Below, piece by piece: positions 1 through 9,023 of a stretch of 64,000 nt of DNA. Origin of the DNA: Vibrio hangzhouensis (GTDB lineage: Bacteria > Pseudomonadota > Gammaproteobacteria > Enterobacterales > Vibrionaceae); assembly GCF_900107935.1 (NCBI RefSeq), contig NZ_FNVG01000012.1, forward strand, positions 89,434-153,433, in the 5' to 3' direction. Under the pieces are notes generated by a model. The model saw only the letters and a program-made list of their open reading frames with translations. It was not told the origin of the DNA and ran no database searches. Each line of letters begins with the position of its first letter. Position 1 is the first letter of the stretch. A program made the position numbers and the translations under genes.

Positions 1-1
1 G

Positions 2-237
2 GTTAATGCTGTCGAACAGCACTTGAGAGCGAAGATAAACAGTGAAACACTTCGATGCCGGGTACAAAAGCAACAGGTTAGTATCGAGCTTGATGACGAC
101 ACGCTTGCCCGTTTAACATCACAAGAAGTGACCTCTCTAACGCAAGAAGTCGGATTGATTACCGCCCGTTTTGATTCTTCCGTGCCGATCCAGTTTATGC
201 GATACGAGCGAGGTAGCGCCTTTGTAGGGGACAAACA

Positions 238-253
<16 letters not shown>
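2..253 (+). CDS. larE: LarE-like ATP-dependent sacrificial sulfur transferase, C-terminal end only
   Basis: Open reading frame that runs in from the left edge; only about 83 residues are visible. LarE uses its own cysteine or a cluster sulfur to convert the two carboxylates of the nickel-pincer precursor to thiocarboxylates in the cytoplasm. The visible part has the LarE tail pattern: a helix (VNAVEQHLRAK), an LRCRVQ strand followed by an IELDDD strand, and a final YERGSAF that corresponds to the Tyr-x-x-Gly-Ser close of the family. The catalytic N-terminal half with the PP-loop is outside the window. It overlaps the larB start by 16 bp, so the two are translationally coupled. The family call rests on a short tail plus the larB neighbour. 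Confidence 0.6.
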
Positions 254-897
<644 letters not shown>

Positions 898-907
898 GCT
901 ATTCACT

Positions 908-940
908 AAAATGAGGGCCAGCAGCCCTCATTTTCCTTTT
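908..940. terminator. Bidirectional terminator between larB and the LarA homolog
   Basis: Perfect 10-bp inverted repeat AAAATGAGGG (908-917) / CCCTCATTTT (925-934), loop of 7, followed by a T-rich tract. It sits between two convergent genes and can serve both. Confidence 0.85.
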
Positions 941-952
941 CTCGGCTTAACC

Positions 953-2242
953 TCACCATGGCAACAAAGCGCCAGACTCATCGAAGCTGAATTCCACCGA
1001 ATTTCCAGTACGGTTGGCTTTCTCAAGTGAATCAACAACATTCGTTAGCCCCTCTGACACATAAATATTGTCTAGTTCCAGAGTGTTCTTAATCCAAACA
1101 ATTCTGGCATTCTGAATATCGTGTATTGGTGCTGTTTTCAGTGCAAATACAATGGATTCTCTGTCATTGCCCATGACCATGGGGATCTTCGCTGTAGCTA
1201 ACGTCCCAGCCGTCGCTGCATTGGTATACATGGCGGCGAAATCAAGGTTTTGAACCAGCTGGCGGGTTGTTATGTCAGCCATACCGATACCGACCCCGTT
1301 GCCATGGGTGGCCTCTGTGAGTGATAGCACAACCGTACTCGCAATATTGGGACCTGAAAAACCACCAACACCAGAGCCAGGTCGCCCTGTTACATTAGGA
1401 TCCATACCCTCACCGCTAATGTTCTTCCCAATCTCCTGAATAATCAGCACATCGATATCCGGTATCATGATTTGGGCAATGTTCTGTTTCGCTTTTTCCA
1501 GATACTTAGGCTCCAGCGTCAGAATATCCGACTGTTCTACCACTTCAATGTCCATAAGTTCATCGTAGGCATTCTCGACCAGACCGACCGCAAAAGGGAC
1601 GTTAATCTTTTCTAATAAGCGTTCACCCGCTTCCGGGATCACGCGATGAAAGTTGTGAAATCCATAGCGATGAAGAGAAGATGCCCCAACGTGGTTGCCC
1701 AACCCAATACACAGCATTTTCAGCAAACCACTTTCGACACGTCCTTTGAAGTCTGCATGAGGTTTGATTTTATTGCATAGGATAATGCCATCAGCCTCCA
1801 TAGCTACCTTGTCCAGGTACAGTGGTACACCGTCCGACATAGTCGCAACCTGAACCACTTCCATGGATGAAACAATGGGCACGTCCATCGACTGTTCCGT
1901 AATCCCATAGGTTTCGAGGATCTTGACCTGCCCAGCAGCGTTCGCTGAACCGTGACTTCCCATTGAAGGTACAATAAAAGGCTTAGCTCCATGTTCTTTC
2001 AAGAACTGAATCGTTTGTTGTAACACCGGGATCAGACCCGAAATACCACGGCTACCGACAGTGATCGCTAGTGACATGTCTCGTAGGCGCTCCGGATTTG
2101 GAAACGTCGCTAACTCCTTGTTTATGCGCGAGGGGATATCTTGTATTTTATGTCTGTCAAAGTGCTGATTGACCCGGTACATGTTGGGTAGCTCGCACTC
2201 AAAGCCACCGTCTAGCGTAAATTTAATCTCTTTATCGAACAT
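953..2242 (-). CDS. LarA-superfamily nickel-pincer racemase/epimerase, substrate unknown
   Basis: 429 residues, the length of LarA enzymes. LarA and its homologs use the nickel-pincer nucleotide to move a hydride and invert the C2 carbon of 2-hydroxyacids; known homologs act on lactate, malate, 2-hydroxyglutarate, phenyllactate or gluconate. Seen: N-terminal ITVGSRGISG (about residues 60-69), PSMGSHGSA (about 92-100), CNKIKPHADFKGRVESGLLK (about 156-175, matching the His/Lys region that binds and tethers the cofactor), and ISGEGMDPNVTGRPGSG in the C-terminal domain. This motif set differs from classical lactate racemase and suits the divergent LarA-homolog group. It is downstream of dctP on the same strand with an intercistronic hairpin between, and convergent with larE-larB, which would make its cofactor. 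The TRAP and sugar-acid neighbours suggest a sugar-acid substrate (inference). Confidence 0.82.
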   Translation of the reverse strand: MFDKEIKFTLDGGFECELPNMYRVNQHFDRHKIQDIPSRINKELATFPNPERLRDMSLAITVGSRGISGLIPVLQQTIQFLKEHGAKPFIVPSMGSHGSANAAGQVKILETYGITEQSMDVPIVSSMEVVQVATMSDGVPLYLDKVAMEADGIILCNKIKPHADFKGRVESGLLKMLCIGLGNHVGASSLHRYGFHNFHRVIPEAGERLLEKINVPFAVGLVENAYDELMDIEVVEQSDILTLEPKYLEKAKQNIAQIMIPDIDVLIIQEIGKNISGEGMDPNVTGRPGSGVGGFSGPNIASTVVLSLTEATHGNGVGIGMADITTRQLVQNLDFAAMYTNAATAGTLATAKIPMVMGNDRESIVFALKTAPIHDIQNARIVWIKNTLELDNIYVSEGLTNVVDSLEKANRTGNSVEFSFDESGALLPW

Positions 2243-2265
2243 AGTCTTCTACTCACCCAAACTGA

Positions 2266-2292
2266 AAGCAAAAAGAGAGGGCACTGCCCTCC
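2266..2292 (-). terminator. Hairpin between dctP and the LarA homolog
   Basis: Read on the minus strand, GAGGGC-agt-GCCCTC (2277-2291) is followed by CTTTTTGCTTTC. It looks like an intrinsic terminator or attenuator that would lower transcription of the LarA homolog relative to dctP. Confidence 0.65.
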
Positions 2293-2322
2293 CAAATCGT
2301 GGTCTTACTTCAATAAGGTGAA

Positions 2323-3318
2323 TTAGCCTTTAGAAGTCACTTCCTGGATAGTTTTCATCCATGCATCATACACGTCAGCACCAAGCTTTTCTTTGTACTC
2401 CTCACGAACTGGTTCTGTCGCATCGATGAATTTTTGCAACTGCTCTTCACTAAGTGCGTTAACCTGTGTGCCTTGCTTTTTAAATTCTTCGATTTGCTGA
2501 CCTTCTTCCGCGGATACAAGCTCCTGCTGGTAGATTTCTGCCGCACGCATGGACTCTTTGATTAGCTTCTGATCATCAGCAGAAAGGCCATGCCAGAACT
2601 CCAGGTTCATTACAGGAATATAGAAAGTAATAACGTGACCCGTTAAGCTGACGTAATCCTGTACTTCATAAAACCGTTGAGCATAAATGTGTGCGATTGG
2701 GTTTTCCTGACCATCTACCACGCCTTGTTGCAAACCCGAATACACTTCACCAAAGTTCATCGGTGTCGCTGATGCGTTAAGCGAGTTAAAAGTCTTAACG
2801 TGCGCTGGCACCTTCATTGTTCTGATTTTCAGACCTTTCAGATCTTCCGGCGAGTTAATTGGTCGGCTGTTGTTCGTTACGTGACGAACGCCATTCTCCA
2901 TCCAACCTAAACCCTGTAGGTTCATGTTGTTCAGCTTCGCAAGCATTTTGTCACCCATTGGGCTGTGTACCGTATCGAGGGCAGCTTGTTTGCTTGGATA
3001 GATAAATGGAAGTTCAACAACATCAAATGATGGGTCCCAAGAAGAATAGAAAGAAGATGGAGAAACCGCCATTTGCAACATACCAGACTGAACACCTTCA
3101 ATCATCTCACGATCTGGCCCCATCTGAGAGTTTGCAAAGATCTGCACCTCAAATTTGCCATCAGACTTTGTCTCAACATCTTCTTTAAATTTCTCTAGAG
3201 CACGATGTAAGTGGTAATTTTCGTTAGCGCCATGACCAATTCTGATCGTGGTCGCGGACATTACTGAAGTGGAAAGTGCGAGCATAGATACCGCAGTGGC
3301 CATAATAAGTTTTTTCAT
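2323..3318 (-). CDS. dctP: TRAP transporter solute-binding protein, DctP family
   Basis: 331 residues. Periplasmic receptor that captures an organic acid and delivers it to the DctQM membrane pair. Seen: a Sec signal peptide (MKKLIMATAVSMLALSTSVMSA, residues 1-22), the DctP core with LKGLKIRTMKVP (about 165-176), whose arginine is the family's usual carboxylate contact, and GVVDGQENP (about 200-208), a typical TRAP receptor motif. It has its own promoter region with an operator-like dyad at 3411-3442 and is separated from dctM by a terminator. Ligand not readable; a sugar acid fits the neighbours. Confidence 0.92.
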   Translation of the reverse strand: MKKLIMATAVSMLALSTSVMSATTIRIGHGANENYHLHRALEKFKEDVETKSDGKFEVQIFANSQMGPDREMIEGVQSGMLQMAVSPSSFYSSWDPSFDVVELPFIYPSKQAALDTVHSPMGDKMLAKLNNMNLQGLGWMENGVRHVTNNSRPINSPEDLKGLKIRTMKVPAHVKTFNSLNASATPMNFGEVYSGLQQGVVDGQENPIAHIYAQRFYEVQDYVSLTGHVITFYIPVMNLEFWHGLSADDQKLIKESMRAAEIYQQELVSAEEGQQIEEFKKQGTQVNALSEEQLQKFIDATEPVREEYKEKLGADVYDAWMKTIQEVTSKG

Positions 3319-3410
3319 TGTGCCCTCTTTTAAAGTTTGTAGGGTGACTCTAGGTTTATCGTTAAAAGCTGCCAGAATGGATATGGCAACATTCTAAATG
3401 TTCTTCTCAA

Positions 3411-3442
3411 TCTAACATCTGACATATCACATGTTAGATGTT
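3411..3442. promoter_or_regulatory. Operator-like dyad A upstream of dctP
   Basis: Two 9-bp half sites face each other: ATCTGACAT (3417-3425) and ATGTTAGAT (3431-3439), spacer 5. There is also an exact dyad TCTAACAT (3411-3418) / ATGTTAGA (3431-3438). The 16-mer at 3424-3439 matches the one at 14498-14513 in 15 of 16 positions. It lies about 95 bp upstream of the dctP start. Confidence 0.72.
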
Positions 3443-3509
3443 AATTATTACTGACTCATTTATATTTTGCTGTGAGAAGGGTCACGAATATATCGTGCCG
3501 TAAATAAAA

Positions 3510-3547
3510 AGATCAAAAATAAAAAAGCCTTAGTATGAACTAAGGCT
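3510..3547 (-). terminator. Terminator after dctM
   Basis: Minus-strand stem AGCCTTAG / CTAAGGCT (3526-3533 and 3540-3547, loop 6) followed by TTTTTTATTTTT. It separates the dctQM transcript from dctP, which then depends on its own promoter. Confidence 0.85.
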
Positions 3548-3576
3548 CCTATTTACTTACCACAAAAGTGTTATTG

Positions 3577-4863
3577 CTAACCAACTAATCCTGTAAGGGC
3601 TAAGGAAAGTTCTGGAATAAATGTTACCGCGAGTAATAGAACCAACATAGAACATAAGAAAGGAATAAGTGCCTTCGATATTTTCTCTATACTAACATTG
3701 GATACCTGACTTGCTACAAATATATTAACCCCTAACGGTGGCGTACAGAATCCAATAGCAAGGTTAACCGTAAGAATAACACCAAATACTATCGGATCGA
3801 CACCGAGCTGTTTAACCACTGGTAGCAGAATTGGCGTAAGAATGATAATGGCAGATATCGTTTCCATAAACATACCAATAATCAACAACATACCATTAAT
3901 AAGTAGTAGTAGCACAACCGGATTATCCGATAACCCAACCAGCGTACTTGCCACCACTGAAGGGATCTGCTCAAACGTCACCAAGCGACCAAATGCAGCA
4001 GCAAATACCACTAGAACAAGTATTGTTGCCGAGGTTAATGTCGAGCGAGCAAATATTCCTGGCAAATCTGAAAATGAAATTTCTTTATATATAAACAAGC
4101 CACAAATTACTGCATAAACAACAGCTACTGCACCCGCTTCCGTTGGAGTAAATACCCCACCATAAATACCACCGAGAATAATTCCAGGTACAATTAGCGC
4201 CCAAATTGATTCTTTAAATTGTGCGGCGACACCGGCCCAGGAAAATGGCGTTGGCTCAACATCCATAATAGGTTGATTTCTTACAACAACTCTACTCATT
4301 ACCATAAATGTAATGCCGAACAATACTCCTGGAATAATACCAGCTAAAAACAATTTACCAATTGAAACTTCTGCAGATACTCCATAAATAATAAATGGAA
4401 TACTCGGTGGAATCATTACACCAATCATACCCGCTGAAGCCGTTAGCGCTGATGAAAAGTCCTTCTTATAACCTTGCTGTGTCATCGAAGGAATGATGTT
4501 CGATCCAATAGCGGCCACTGTTGCCGGTGCTGAGCCTGAGATAGCCGCAAAAAACATCGATGCAATGACATTCACATAACAAAGCGACGCTTTGATGTGA
4601 CCAACCAACGAATAAGCAAAACCGATAATTCGTTTCGACAATCCACCTTTTTGCATCAAGTCACCCGCCAGAATAAATAGCGGTACCGCGATCAGTGGAA
4701 ATGAGTCAGCCCCCGTCACAATAGAGCGAGCCATTAGACTCAAAGGAGGTGTGCCCTCAACAAAACTCATCACAAATAGAGAGCTCATCCCTAGACTCAT
4801 AGCAATAGGCATACCCAGAATAAGTAAAAGACCTAATGCACAAAATAGTATAATCCCAGACAT
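3577..4863 (-). CDS. dctM: TRAP transporter large membrane subunit, DctM family
   Basis: 428 residues, standard DctM length, with a dozen or so hydrophobic helices. It is the sodium-coupled translocation channel of the TRAP system. Family motifs seen: FPLIAVPLFILAGDLMQKGG (about residues 54-73), AAISGSAPATVAAIGSNIIP (about 106-125), GMIGVMIPPSIPFIIYG (about 143-159) and, in the C-terminal half, GFCTPPLGVNIFVAS. It starts 1 bp after the dctQ stop, so the two are coupled. A terminator follows. Confidence 0.95.
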   Translation of the reverse strand: MSGIILFCALGLLLILGMPIAMSLGMSSLFVMSFVEGTPPLSLMARSIVTGADSFPLIAVPLFILAGDLMQKGGLSKRIIGFAYSLVGHIKASLCYVNVIASMFFAAISGSAPATVAAIGSNIIPSMTQQGYKKDFSSALTASAGMIGVMIPPSIPFIIYGVSAEVSIGKLFLAGIIPGVLFGITFMVMSRVVVRNQPIMDVEPTPFSWAGVAAQFKESIWALIVPGIILGGIYGGVFTPTEAGAVAVVYAVICGLFIYKEISFSDLPGIFARSTLTSATILVLVVFAAAFGRLVTFEQIPSVVASTLVGLSDNPVVLLLLINGMLLIIGMFMETISAIIILTPILLPVVKQLGVDPIVFGVILTVNLAIGFCTPPLGVNIFVASQVSNVSIEKISKALIPFLCSMLVLLLAVTFIPELSLALTGLVG

Positions 4864-4864
4864 T

Positions 4865-5347
4865 TTATACCCCTACTGCTGATGATGTTTGCGCTGGCTT
4901 TGCAACGTAAAATTGAAGAATCCTGAATACCGACAATAACGATCCGACAGGAGCCGAAGCGTACATGATGGCTATTGGAAGATTGAGAACCACAGATTTT
5001 TGAGAGAGTACATACGGTAGCGTGATCAACTTGTAAGATTGATACGTCATCGTTAACAAGAACACGACGATCGCTATGTCAATCGCCACTTCCAACATTC
5101 GTTTTGCATTAGCCGGGAGTAAGTCTTGGAAAAACGTTACCTTTACGTGCTTTCTCTCTTTGAACGCGTAAGCAATGCCTATCCAGATAAACCAAATAAA
5201 GGACCATAAGGTTAATTCCTCAGACCAAGATAAGGCATTTTGAAACACATATCGCATCACTACCTGGACTGTAATCAATATTACAATTCCCGCTAGAAGC
5301 AGTCCTCCAAGGGCCGCCTCCAAATTGTCATTTAACCATTTCATCAT
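4865..5347 (-). CDS. dctQ: TRAP transporter small membrane subunit, DctQ family
   Basis: 160 residues with four predicted membrane helices; DctQ pairs with DctM. The frame is open up to 5479, but I place the start at 5347 (MMKWLNDN): it gives the usual DctQ length, a GGTGAT ribosome site lies just upstream, and the longer form would run through operator B at 5372-5388. Seen: helix one GGLLLAGIVILITVQVVMRY, then LSWSEELTLWSFIWFIWIG, the DctQ signature. The gene is divergent from the 5556-8946 operon. Confidence 0.9.
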   Translation of the reverse strand: MMKWLNDNLEAALGGLLLAGIVILITVQVVMRYVFQNALSWSEELTLWSFIWFIWIGIAYAFKERKHVKVTFFQDLLPANAKRMLEVAIDIAIVVFLLTMTYQSYKLITLPYVLSQKSVVLNLPIAIMYASAPVGSLLSVFRILQFYVAKPAQTSSAVGV

Positions 5348-5371
5348 ACTAGTCTCATCACCAAAAAATAC

Positions 5372-5388
5372 TGATATGTCAGATATCA
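5372..5388. promoter_or_regulatory. Operator-like dyad B
   Basis: TGATATGTCAGATATCA: 6-bp arms TGATAT/ATATCA around a 5-bp centre, containing the shared core ATGTCAGAT at 5376-5384. It lies 25-41 bp upstream of the proposed dctQ start, a position suited to repression. Confidence 0.68.
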
Positions 5389-5504
5389 TAGACTGCAAAG
5401 TGGACGGAAAACACCCTAGAAAGGCCATTTGACCTGTGCAAAGTCGAGTTTCTTGTGATTGATCACAGTTTGAAAACAAATGAATTCAGATCCAAAAAAT
5501 CAAC

Positions 5505-5527
5505 TGATATGTTAGATCTCAGATATC
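5505..5527. promoter_or_regulatory. Operator-like site C
   Basis: TGATATGTTAGATCTCAGATATC shares the first 13 bases with site B except one (TGATATGT-T/C-AGAT), has the core ATGTTAGAT at 5509-5517, and GATAT/ATATC arms. It is about 30 bp upstream of the start of the forward catabolic operon. Confidence 0.68.
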
Positions 5528-5555
5528 GAATATTAAAACAAAGAGGTGATGTGAC

Positions 5556-6569
5556 ATGACAGCTGAGACCAAGTTCAAAGTCTATGTATCCGACTATGAC
5601 TATCCTGATTTGGATATTGAACGCAGCGTACTCGAACCAATTGGCGCAGAAGTAATCGGCTTAAAATGCAAAACAGGCATTGGTTTAGGTGAGCTAGCCA
5701 AAGATGCGGATGCGATCCTGCAGCAATATGCCAAGATCCCTCGCGCAACAATTGAGCAGCTCGACAACTGCAAGATCATTTGTCGCTACGGGATTGGCGT
5801 CGACATTCTTGACGTAGAAGCGTGTTATGACCACGGGATCAAGGTGTCCAACGTACCTGATTACTGTATCGACGAAGTTGCAGACCACTCTATTTCATTA
5901 GGTCTGACGCTTTTCAGAAGAATTCCTGCTTATAACAAGTTCACTCATGAAGGCAACTGGCATTGGGATATGGACGGCCTAGTTCCTAAACGCTTCCGTT
6001 CTTCTGTCTGGGGCCTCATCGGCTTTGGCCGAATCGCTCAGAATATCGCCAAAAAAATGACGGCTCTTGGCTTTAAGGTTGTGGCATTTGACCCTTATGT
6101 ATCCGCCTCTTACATGAATACTTTTGGTGTTGAAAAAGTAGATCTGGAGACGCTGATTACCACGTCAGACGTGGTCAACGTGATGTGCCCACACACGCCT
6201 GAAACCGATCGTTTGATCAATGAAGATCGTCTACGTCAAATGAAGCCGAACGCGGTTCTGGTCAACGGTGCAAGAGGCAAAGTCGTTGACAACACAGCGC
6301 TTTACAAAGCACTGGTAGAAGGTTGGATTGCCGCAGCTGGTCTGGATGATCCAGAGGAAGAGCCCGCTAAGCTGGACGATTGGAATCCAAACGATAACCC
6401 GATTTTTGGTCTGGATAACTGCATCGTCACACCACACGTGGCTTATGTTTCCCAGGAAGCGTTCCAGGAATGCCGTCGCATTGCTGCAGAAAATGCGAAA
6501 GCAGTATTGCTAGGTGGCGAGCCTCTTGACCCAGTAGCTCGAGTTAAAACCCCTATTTCGGAACAGTAA
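5556..6569 (+). CDS. D-isomer-specific 2-hydroxyacid dehydrogenase (CtBP/SerA-like)
   Basis: 337 residues. NAD(P)-dependent interconversion of a 2-hydroxyacid and a 2-oxoacid in the cytoplasm. Seen: catalytic-domain start; IICRYGIGVDILDVEAC (about residues 73-89); Rossmann motif GLIGFGRIAQNIA (about 152-164); catalytic Arg in NGARGKVVD (about 236-244), Glu in the acidic DDPEEEPA segment (about 263-270), and His in VTPHVAYVSQEA (about 291-302). It opens a tight operon with the aldolase (2-bp gap), RraA-like protein and kinase. An AGAGGTGATG ribosome site precedes ATG. In this context it may act on an aldonate or its keto form rather than phosphoglycerate (inference). Confidence 0.87.
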   Translation: MTAETKFKVYVSDYDYPDLDIERSVLEPIGAEVIGLKCKTGIGLGELAKDADAILQQYAKIPRATIEQLDNCKIICRYGIGVDILDVEACYDHGIKVSNVPDYCIDEVADHSISLGLTLFRRIPAYNKFTHEGNWHWDMDGLVPKRFRSSVWGLIGFGRIAQNIAKKMTALGFKVVAFDPYVSASYMNTFGVEKVDLETLITTSDVVNVMCPHTPETDRLINEDRLRQMKPNAVLVNGARGKVVDNTALYKALVEGWIAAAGLDDPEEEPAKLDDWNPNDNPIFGLDNCIVTPHVAYVSQEAFQECRRIAAENAKAVLLGGEPLDPVARVKTPISEQ

Positions 6570-6571
6570 TC

Positions 6572-7225
6572 ATGAGACAGGAAACCATCGCGGCAATCGA
6601 AACGCACAAGGTGTTTGCCATCGTTCGAGGTATATCACCAGAGAACGTTCGTCCGACCATGGAAGCCCTCCATCAGGGTGGCATTCGCCTGGTTGAAGTA
6701 ACGTTCGATCGAAAAAACGGAGATGAAGGCACACTTGCGGCCCTCGATATTCTCGCGAGTGAGTTCAGTGACCGTTTGATATTCGGCGCGGGCACAGTGA
6801 CAACGGTTGAGCAAGTAAAAGCAGTAAAAGCACTTGGCGGCCAGTTCATCGTCTCGCCGGATCTCAATGTAGAGGTGATTCAGGCAACGCGTGAGCTAGA
6901 CATGGTATCCCTACCAGGGGTCATGACCCCCACGGAGGCCGTGCAGGCCGATGCAGCCGGAGCTGACTTCATCAAACTGTTTCCTGGAGGCTTACTTGGC
7001 CCTGGTTACTTAGGCGCACTAAGTGCTCCGCTGTCTGACCTCAAATTTATAGCCGTTGGCGGTGTGGATTCAGACAACATTGCAGCCTTTGCCAAAGCTG
7101 GTGCGATTGGCTTCGGGATCGGCTCTAACTTAGTGAACAACACCCTCGTAGAGAACCAAGAGTTCGACAAAATTTACCAAAACGCTTGTCGTTATAAACA
7201 AGCTATTGAATTGATTAGGAAGTAA
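6572..7225 (+). CDS. KDPG/KDPGal-type aldolase (Eda/DgoA family)
   Basis: 217 residues, typical for the class I 2-keto-3-deoxy-6-phosphogluconate aldolase family, which cleaves a 2-keto-3-deoxy-6-phospho sugar acid to pyruvate and glyceraldehyde-3-phosphate. Seen: VFAIVRG with conserved Arg (about residues 14-20), RLVEVTFDRKNG with conserved Glu (about 35-46), FGAGTVTTVEQ (about 71-81), FIVSPDLN (about 93-100), LPGVMTPTEA (about 114-123) and the Schiff-base lysine in ADFIKLFPGG (about 131-140). Sequence cannot separate KDPG from the galactose isomer; the adjacent DgoK-type kinase favours KDPGal. Confidence 0.92.
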   Translation: MRQETIAAIETHKVFAIVRGISPENVRPTMEALHQGGIRLVEVTFDRKNGDEGTLAALDILASEFSDRLIFGAGTVTTVEQVKAVKALGGQFIVSPDLNVEVIQATRELDMVSLPGVMTPTEAVQADAAGADFIKLFPGGLLGPGYLGALSAPLSDLKFIAVGGVDSDNIAAFAKAGAIGFGIGSNLVNNTLVENQEFDKIYQNACRYKQAIELIRK

Positions 7226-7227
7226 AA

Positions 7228-7914
7228 ATGGAATACGCAAAGAAAATTATTAATCCACGTCCAGAAGTAAACGAAGAACTTATCGCTAAGTGTGCAGAAA
7301 TGGTCGACACATTAAGTGTCAGTGCCGTATTCAGTGACGCTTTCAAACGTGACGGTGTAATGGATCATGAGATTAAATTCCGTTCAAGCAACAAACCATT
7401 CATTGGTCAGGCATTAACGGTAAAACTTAAGCCAGGTGATATTGTTGACTGTCTGCCAATCTTTGATATCGCAAAACCAGGTGATGTTGTGGTTATCGAT
7501 GCGAACGGCACGCCAAACACATCAATCTGGGGCGGTTTAATGTCTGGCCTTGCACGAGCAGCGGGTGTTGTTGGTGCGGTTGTTGATGGCTCTGTTCGTG
7601 ATACTGATGAGTCAAAAGTTCTCGGTTTCCCAATTGCTTCACGCTCAGTTTCTCCTCGCGCAGCTCACTCTGCAGAGACTGGTCGCACTGAGCCGATCGA
7701 AATTAACGTGCCTGTAGTATGTGGTGGCCAAATCGTTAAACCAGGCGACTTAGTAGTTGCTGATGAACTGGGTGTGACAGTGGTTCCTTACGAGTTCGTT
7801 GAAGAAGTATACCCAGCAGCTAAGCAGTTGGCAGAAAACGAGAAAAAAGTGCGCGAAGAAATTCTTAACGGCGCAACGGTAGAGCAGCTGCTTTCTAAGT
7901 TTGGCCGCATCTAA
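7228..7914 (+). CDS. RraA-like / HMG-CHA aldolase family protein
   Basis: 228 residues. The family includes the RNase E inhibitor RraA and metal-dependent pyruvate aldolases or oxaloacetate decarboxylases. Seen: GQALTVKLKPGD (about residues 66-77), IWGGLMSGLARAAGVVGAVV (about 98-117) and DGSVRDTDE (about 118-126), which holds the Arg-Asp pair used by the aldolase members for substrate and metal. It is longer than RraA proper (about 160), has an N-terminal extension like the aldolase branch, and sits inside a sugar-acid operon, so an enzymatic role is more likely than RNase E control. Exact reaction unknown. Confidence 0.8.
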   Translation: MEYAKKIINPRPEVNEELIAKCAEMVDTLSVSAVFSDAFKRDGVMDHEIKFRSSNKPFIGQALTVKLKPGDIVDCLPIFDIAKPGDVVVIDANGTPNTSIWGGLMSGLARAAGVVGAVVDGSVRDTDESKVLGFPIASRSVSPRAAHSAETGRTEPIEINVPVVCGGQIVKPGDLVVADELGVTVVPYEFVEEVYPAAKQLAENEKKVREEILNGATVEQLLSKFGRI

Positions 7915-7965
7915 TCTGTATGAGAGGCCTGCGGTTGACGTGGGCCTCGTCTGAGGGATATCCAA

Positions 7966-8946
7966 TTGATCATTACAATAGATACAGGCACTACCAACAC
8001 TCGAGTAGCGCTTTTCGATGGTAAACAACGCGTTGATCAGGTTAAAGCGAATATCGGTGTTCGTAATACCAGTATCGACGGCAATAATCAGCAACTGGTG
8101 ACGACAATCGCCAACGCGGTGAGTCAGCTAAAGCAATCACACTCACTGCAAGATACAGATATTGAAGCCATTCTGGCAGCAGGTATGATTACCTCGAACC
8201 TGGGCTTGTATGAAGTGCCACACCTTGTCGCACCGGTTTCGCTCAGCAACTTCGCTGACAACATCAAATCTGTTGTCATTCCTGAAGTCTCTGATCTGCC
8301 CATCCACTTTATTCCAGGTGTTAAAAACCTTGATACCGACAACCTGCAATCTGTAGTCGGTCTCGACATTATGCGCGGTGAGGAAGTAGAGGCGCTGGCG
8401 ATCGCCGACCTGTTCAATATTGAGCAAGACGCTATTATCGCTCTTCCTGGATCTCATTCGAAATTTGTTTCTGTAGACGCTCAACAAACTATTCGCGGAT
8501 GCTGTACCACACTGGCAGGCGAATTAAATGCTATCGTCACACACCACACGATTTTGACCAGTTCTCTGCAGGATCGTTTTTCCGAAACCTTGTGTACCGA
8601 TTCGCTGTTAGAAGGCTACCAGGCTTCAGAAAGCTATGGGTTAGGACATGCACTGTTCTTAATCCGTCTGCAGGAACAATTTGGTGGCAAGCAACATGAG
8701 CAGCTCGCCAGTTTCCTCATCGGTGTCATACTGCACTCTGACATAAAAGCATTAAGCTCCGCTCCACAGCTTCACTTTAGTTCAGAGACGCCAGTATATA
8801 TCGGAGGATCTGGTTTGTTGTGTGATGCAACGGCGGTACTCCTCAATCACCAGTTCCCGGACAACCCAGTGATTCAATGCCAGGATGTTCAGGATCTGTC
8901 GGCTATTGGTTCTATCTATGTCGCTCAAAAGGCGAATCTTATTTAG
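7966..8946 (+). CDS. dgoK: 2-keto-3-deoxygalactonokinase (DgoK family)
   Basis: 326 residues. Phosphorylates 2-keto-3-deoxy-galactonate (or a close sugar acid) at C6, making the aldolase substrate. It starts at TTG (7966) with GAGGG about 9 nt upstream; the protein begins with the phosphate-binding loop IITIDTGTTNTR, which leaves no room for a later start. Other family segments: AAGMITSNLGLYEVPHLVAP (about residues 66-85), GEEVEALA (about 138-145), ALPGSHSKFV (about 159-168) and IGGSGLLCDA (about 283-292). Last gene of the 5556-8946 operon, followed by a strong terminator. Confidence 0.9.
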   Translation: MIITIDTGTTNTRVALFDGKQRVDQVKANIGVRNTSIDGNNQQLVTTIANAVSQLKQSHSLQDTDIEAILAAGMITSNLGLYEVPHLVAPVSLSNFADNIKSVVIPEVSDLPIHFIPGVKNLDTDNLQSVVGLDIMRGEEVEALAIADLFNIEQDAIIALPGSHSKFVSVDAQQTIRGCCTTLAGELNAIVTHHTILTSSLQDRFSETLCTDSLLEGYQASESYGLGHALFLIRLQEQFGGKQHEQLASFLIGVILHSDIKALSSAPQLHFSSETPVYIGGSGLLCDATAVLLNHQFPDNPVIQCQDVQDLSAIGSIYVAQKANLI

Positions 8947-8970
8947 TCACTCACCCCATGTGACCACTTT

Positions 8971-9011
8971 GGAGCTTTCGACCCCAATCGAAAGCTCCTT
9001 TTATTGTTTTA
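8971..9011 (+). terminator. Terminator after dgoK
   Basis: Stem GGAGCTTTCG (8971-8980) / CGAAAGCTCC (8989-8998), loop 8, then TTTTATTGTTTT. Confidence 0.9.
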
Positions 9012-9023
9012 GAGGCTCACAAC

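Noticed and set aside
5348..5479. Upstream extension of dctQ
   Set aside because: It has no DctQ similarity and contains operator B; the start at 5347 has a better ribosome site.
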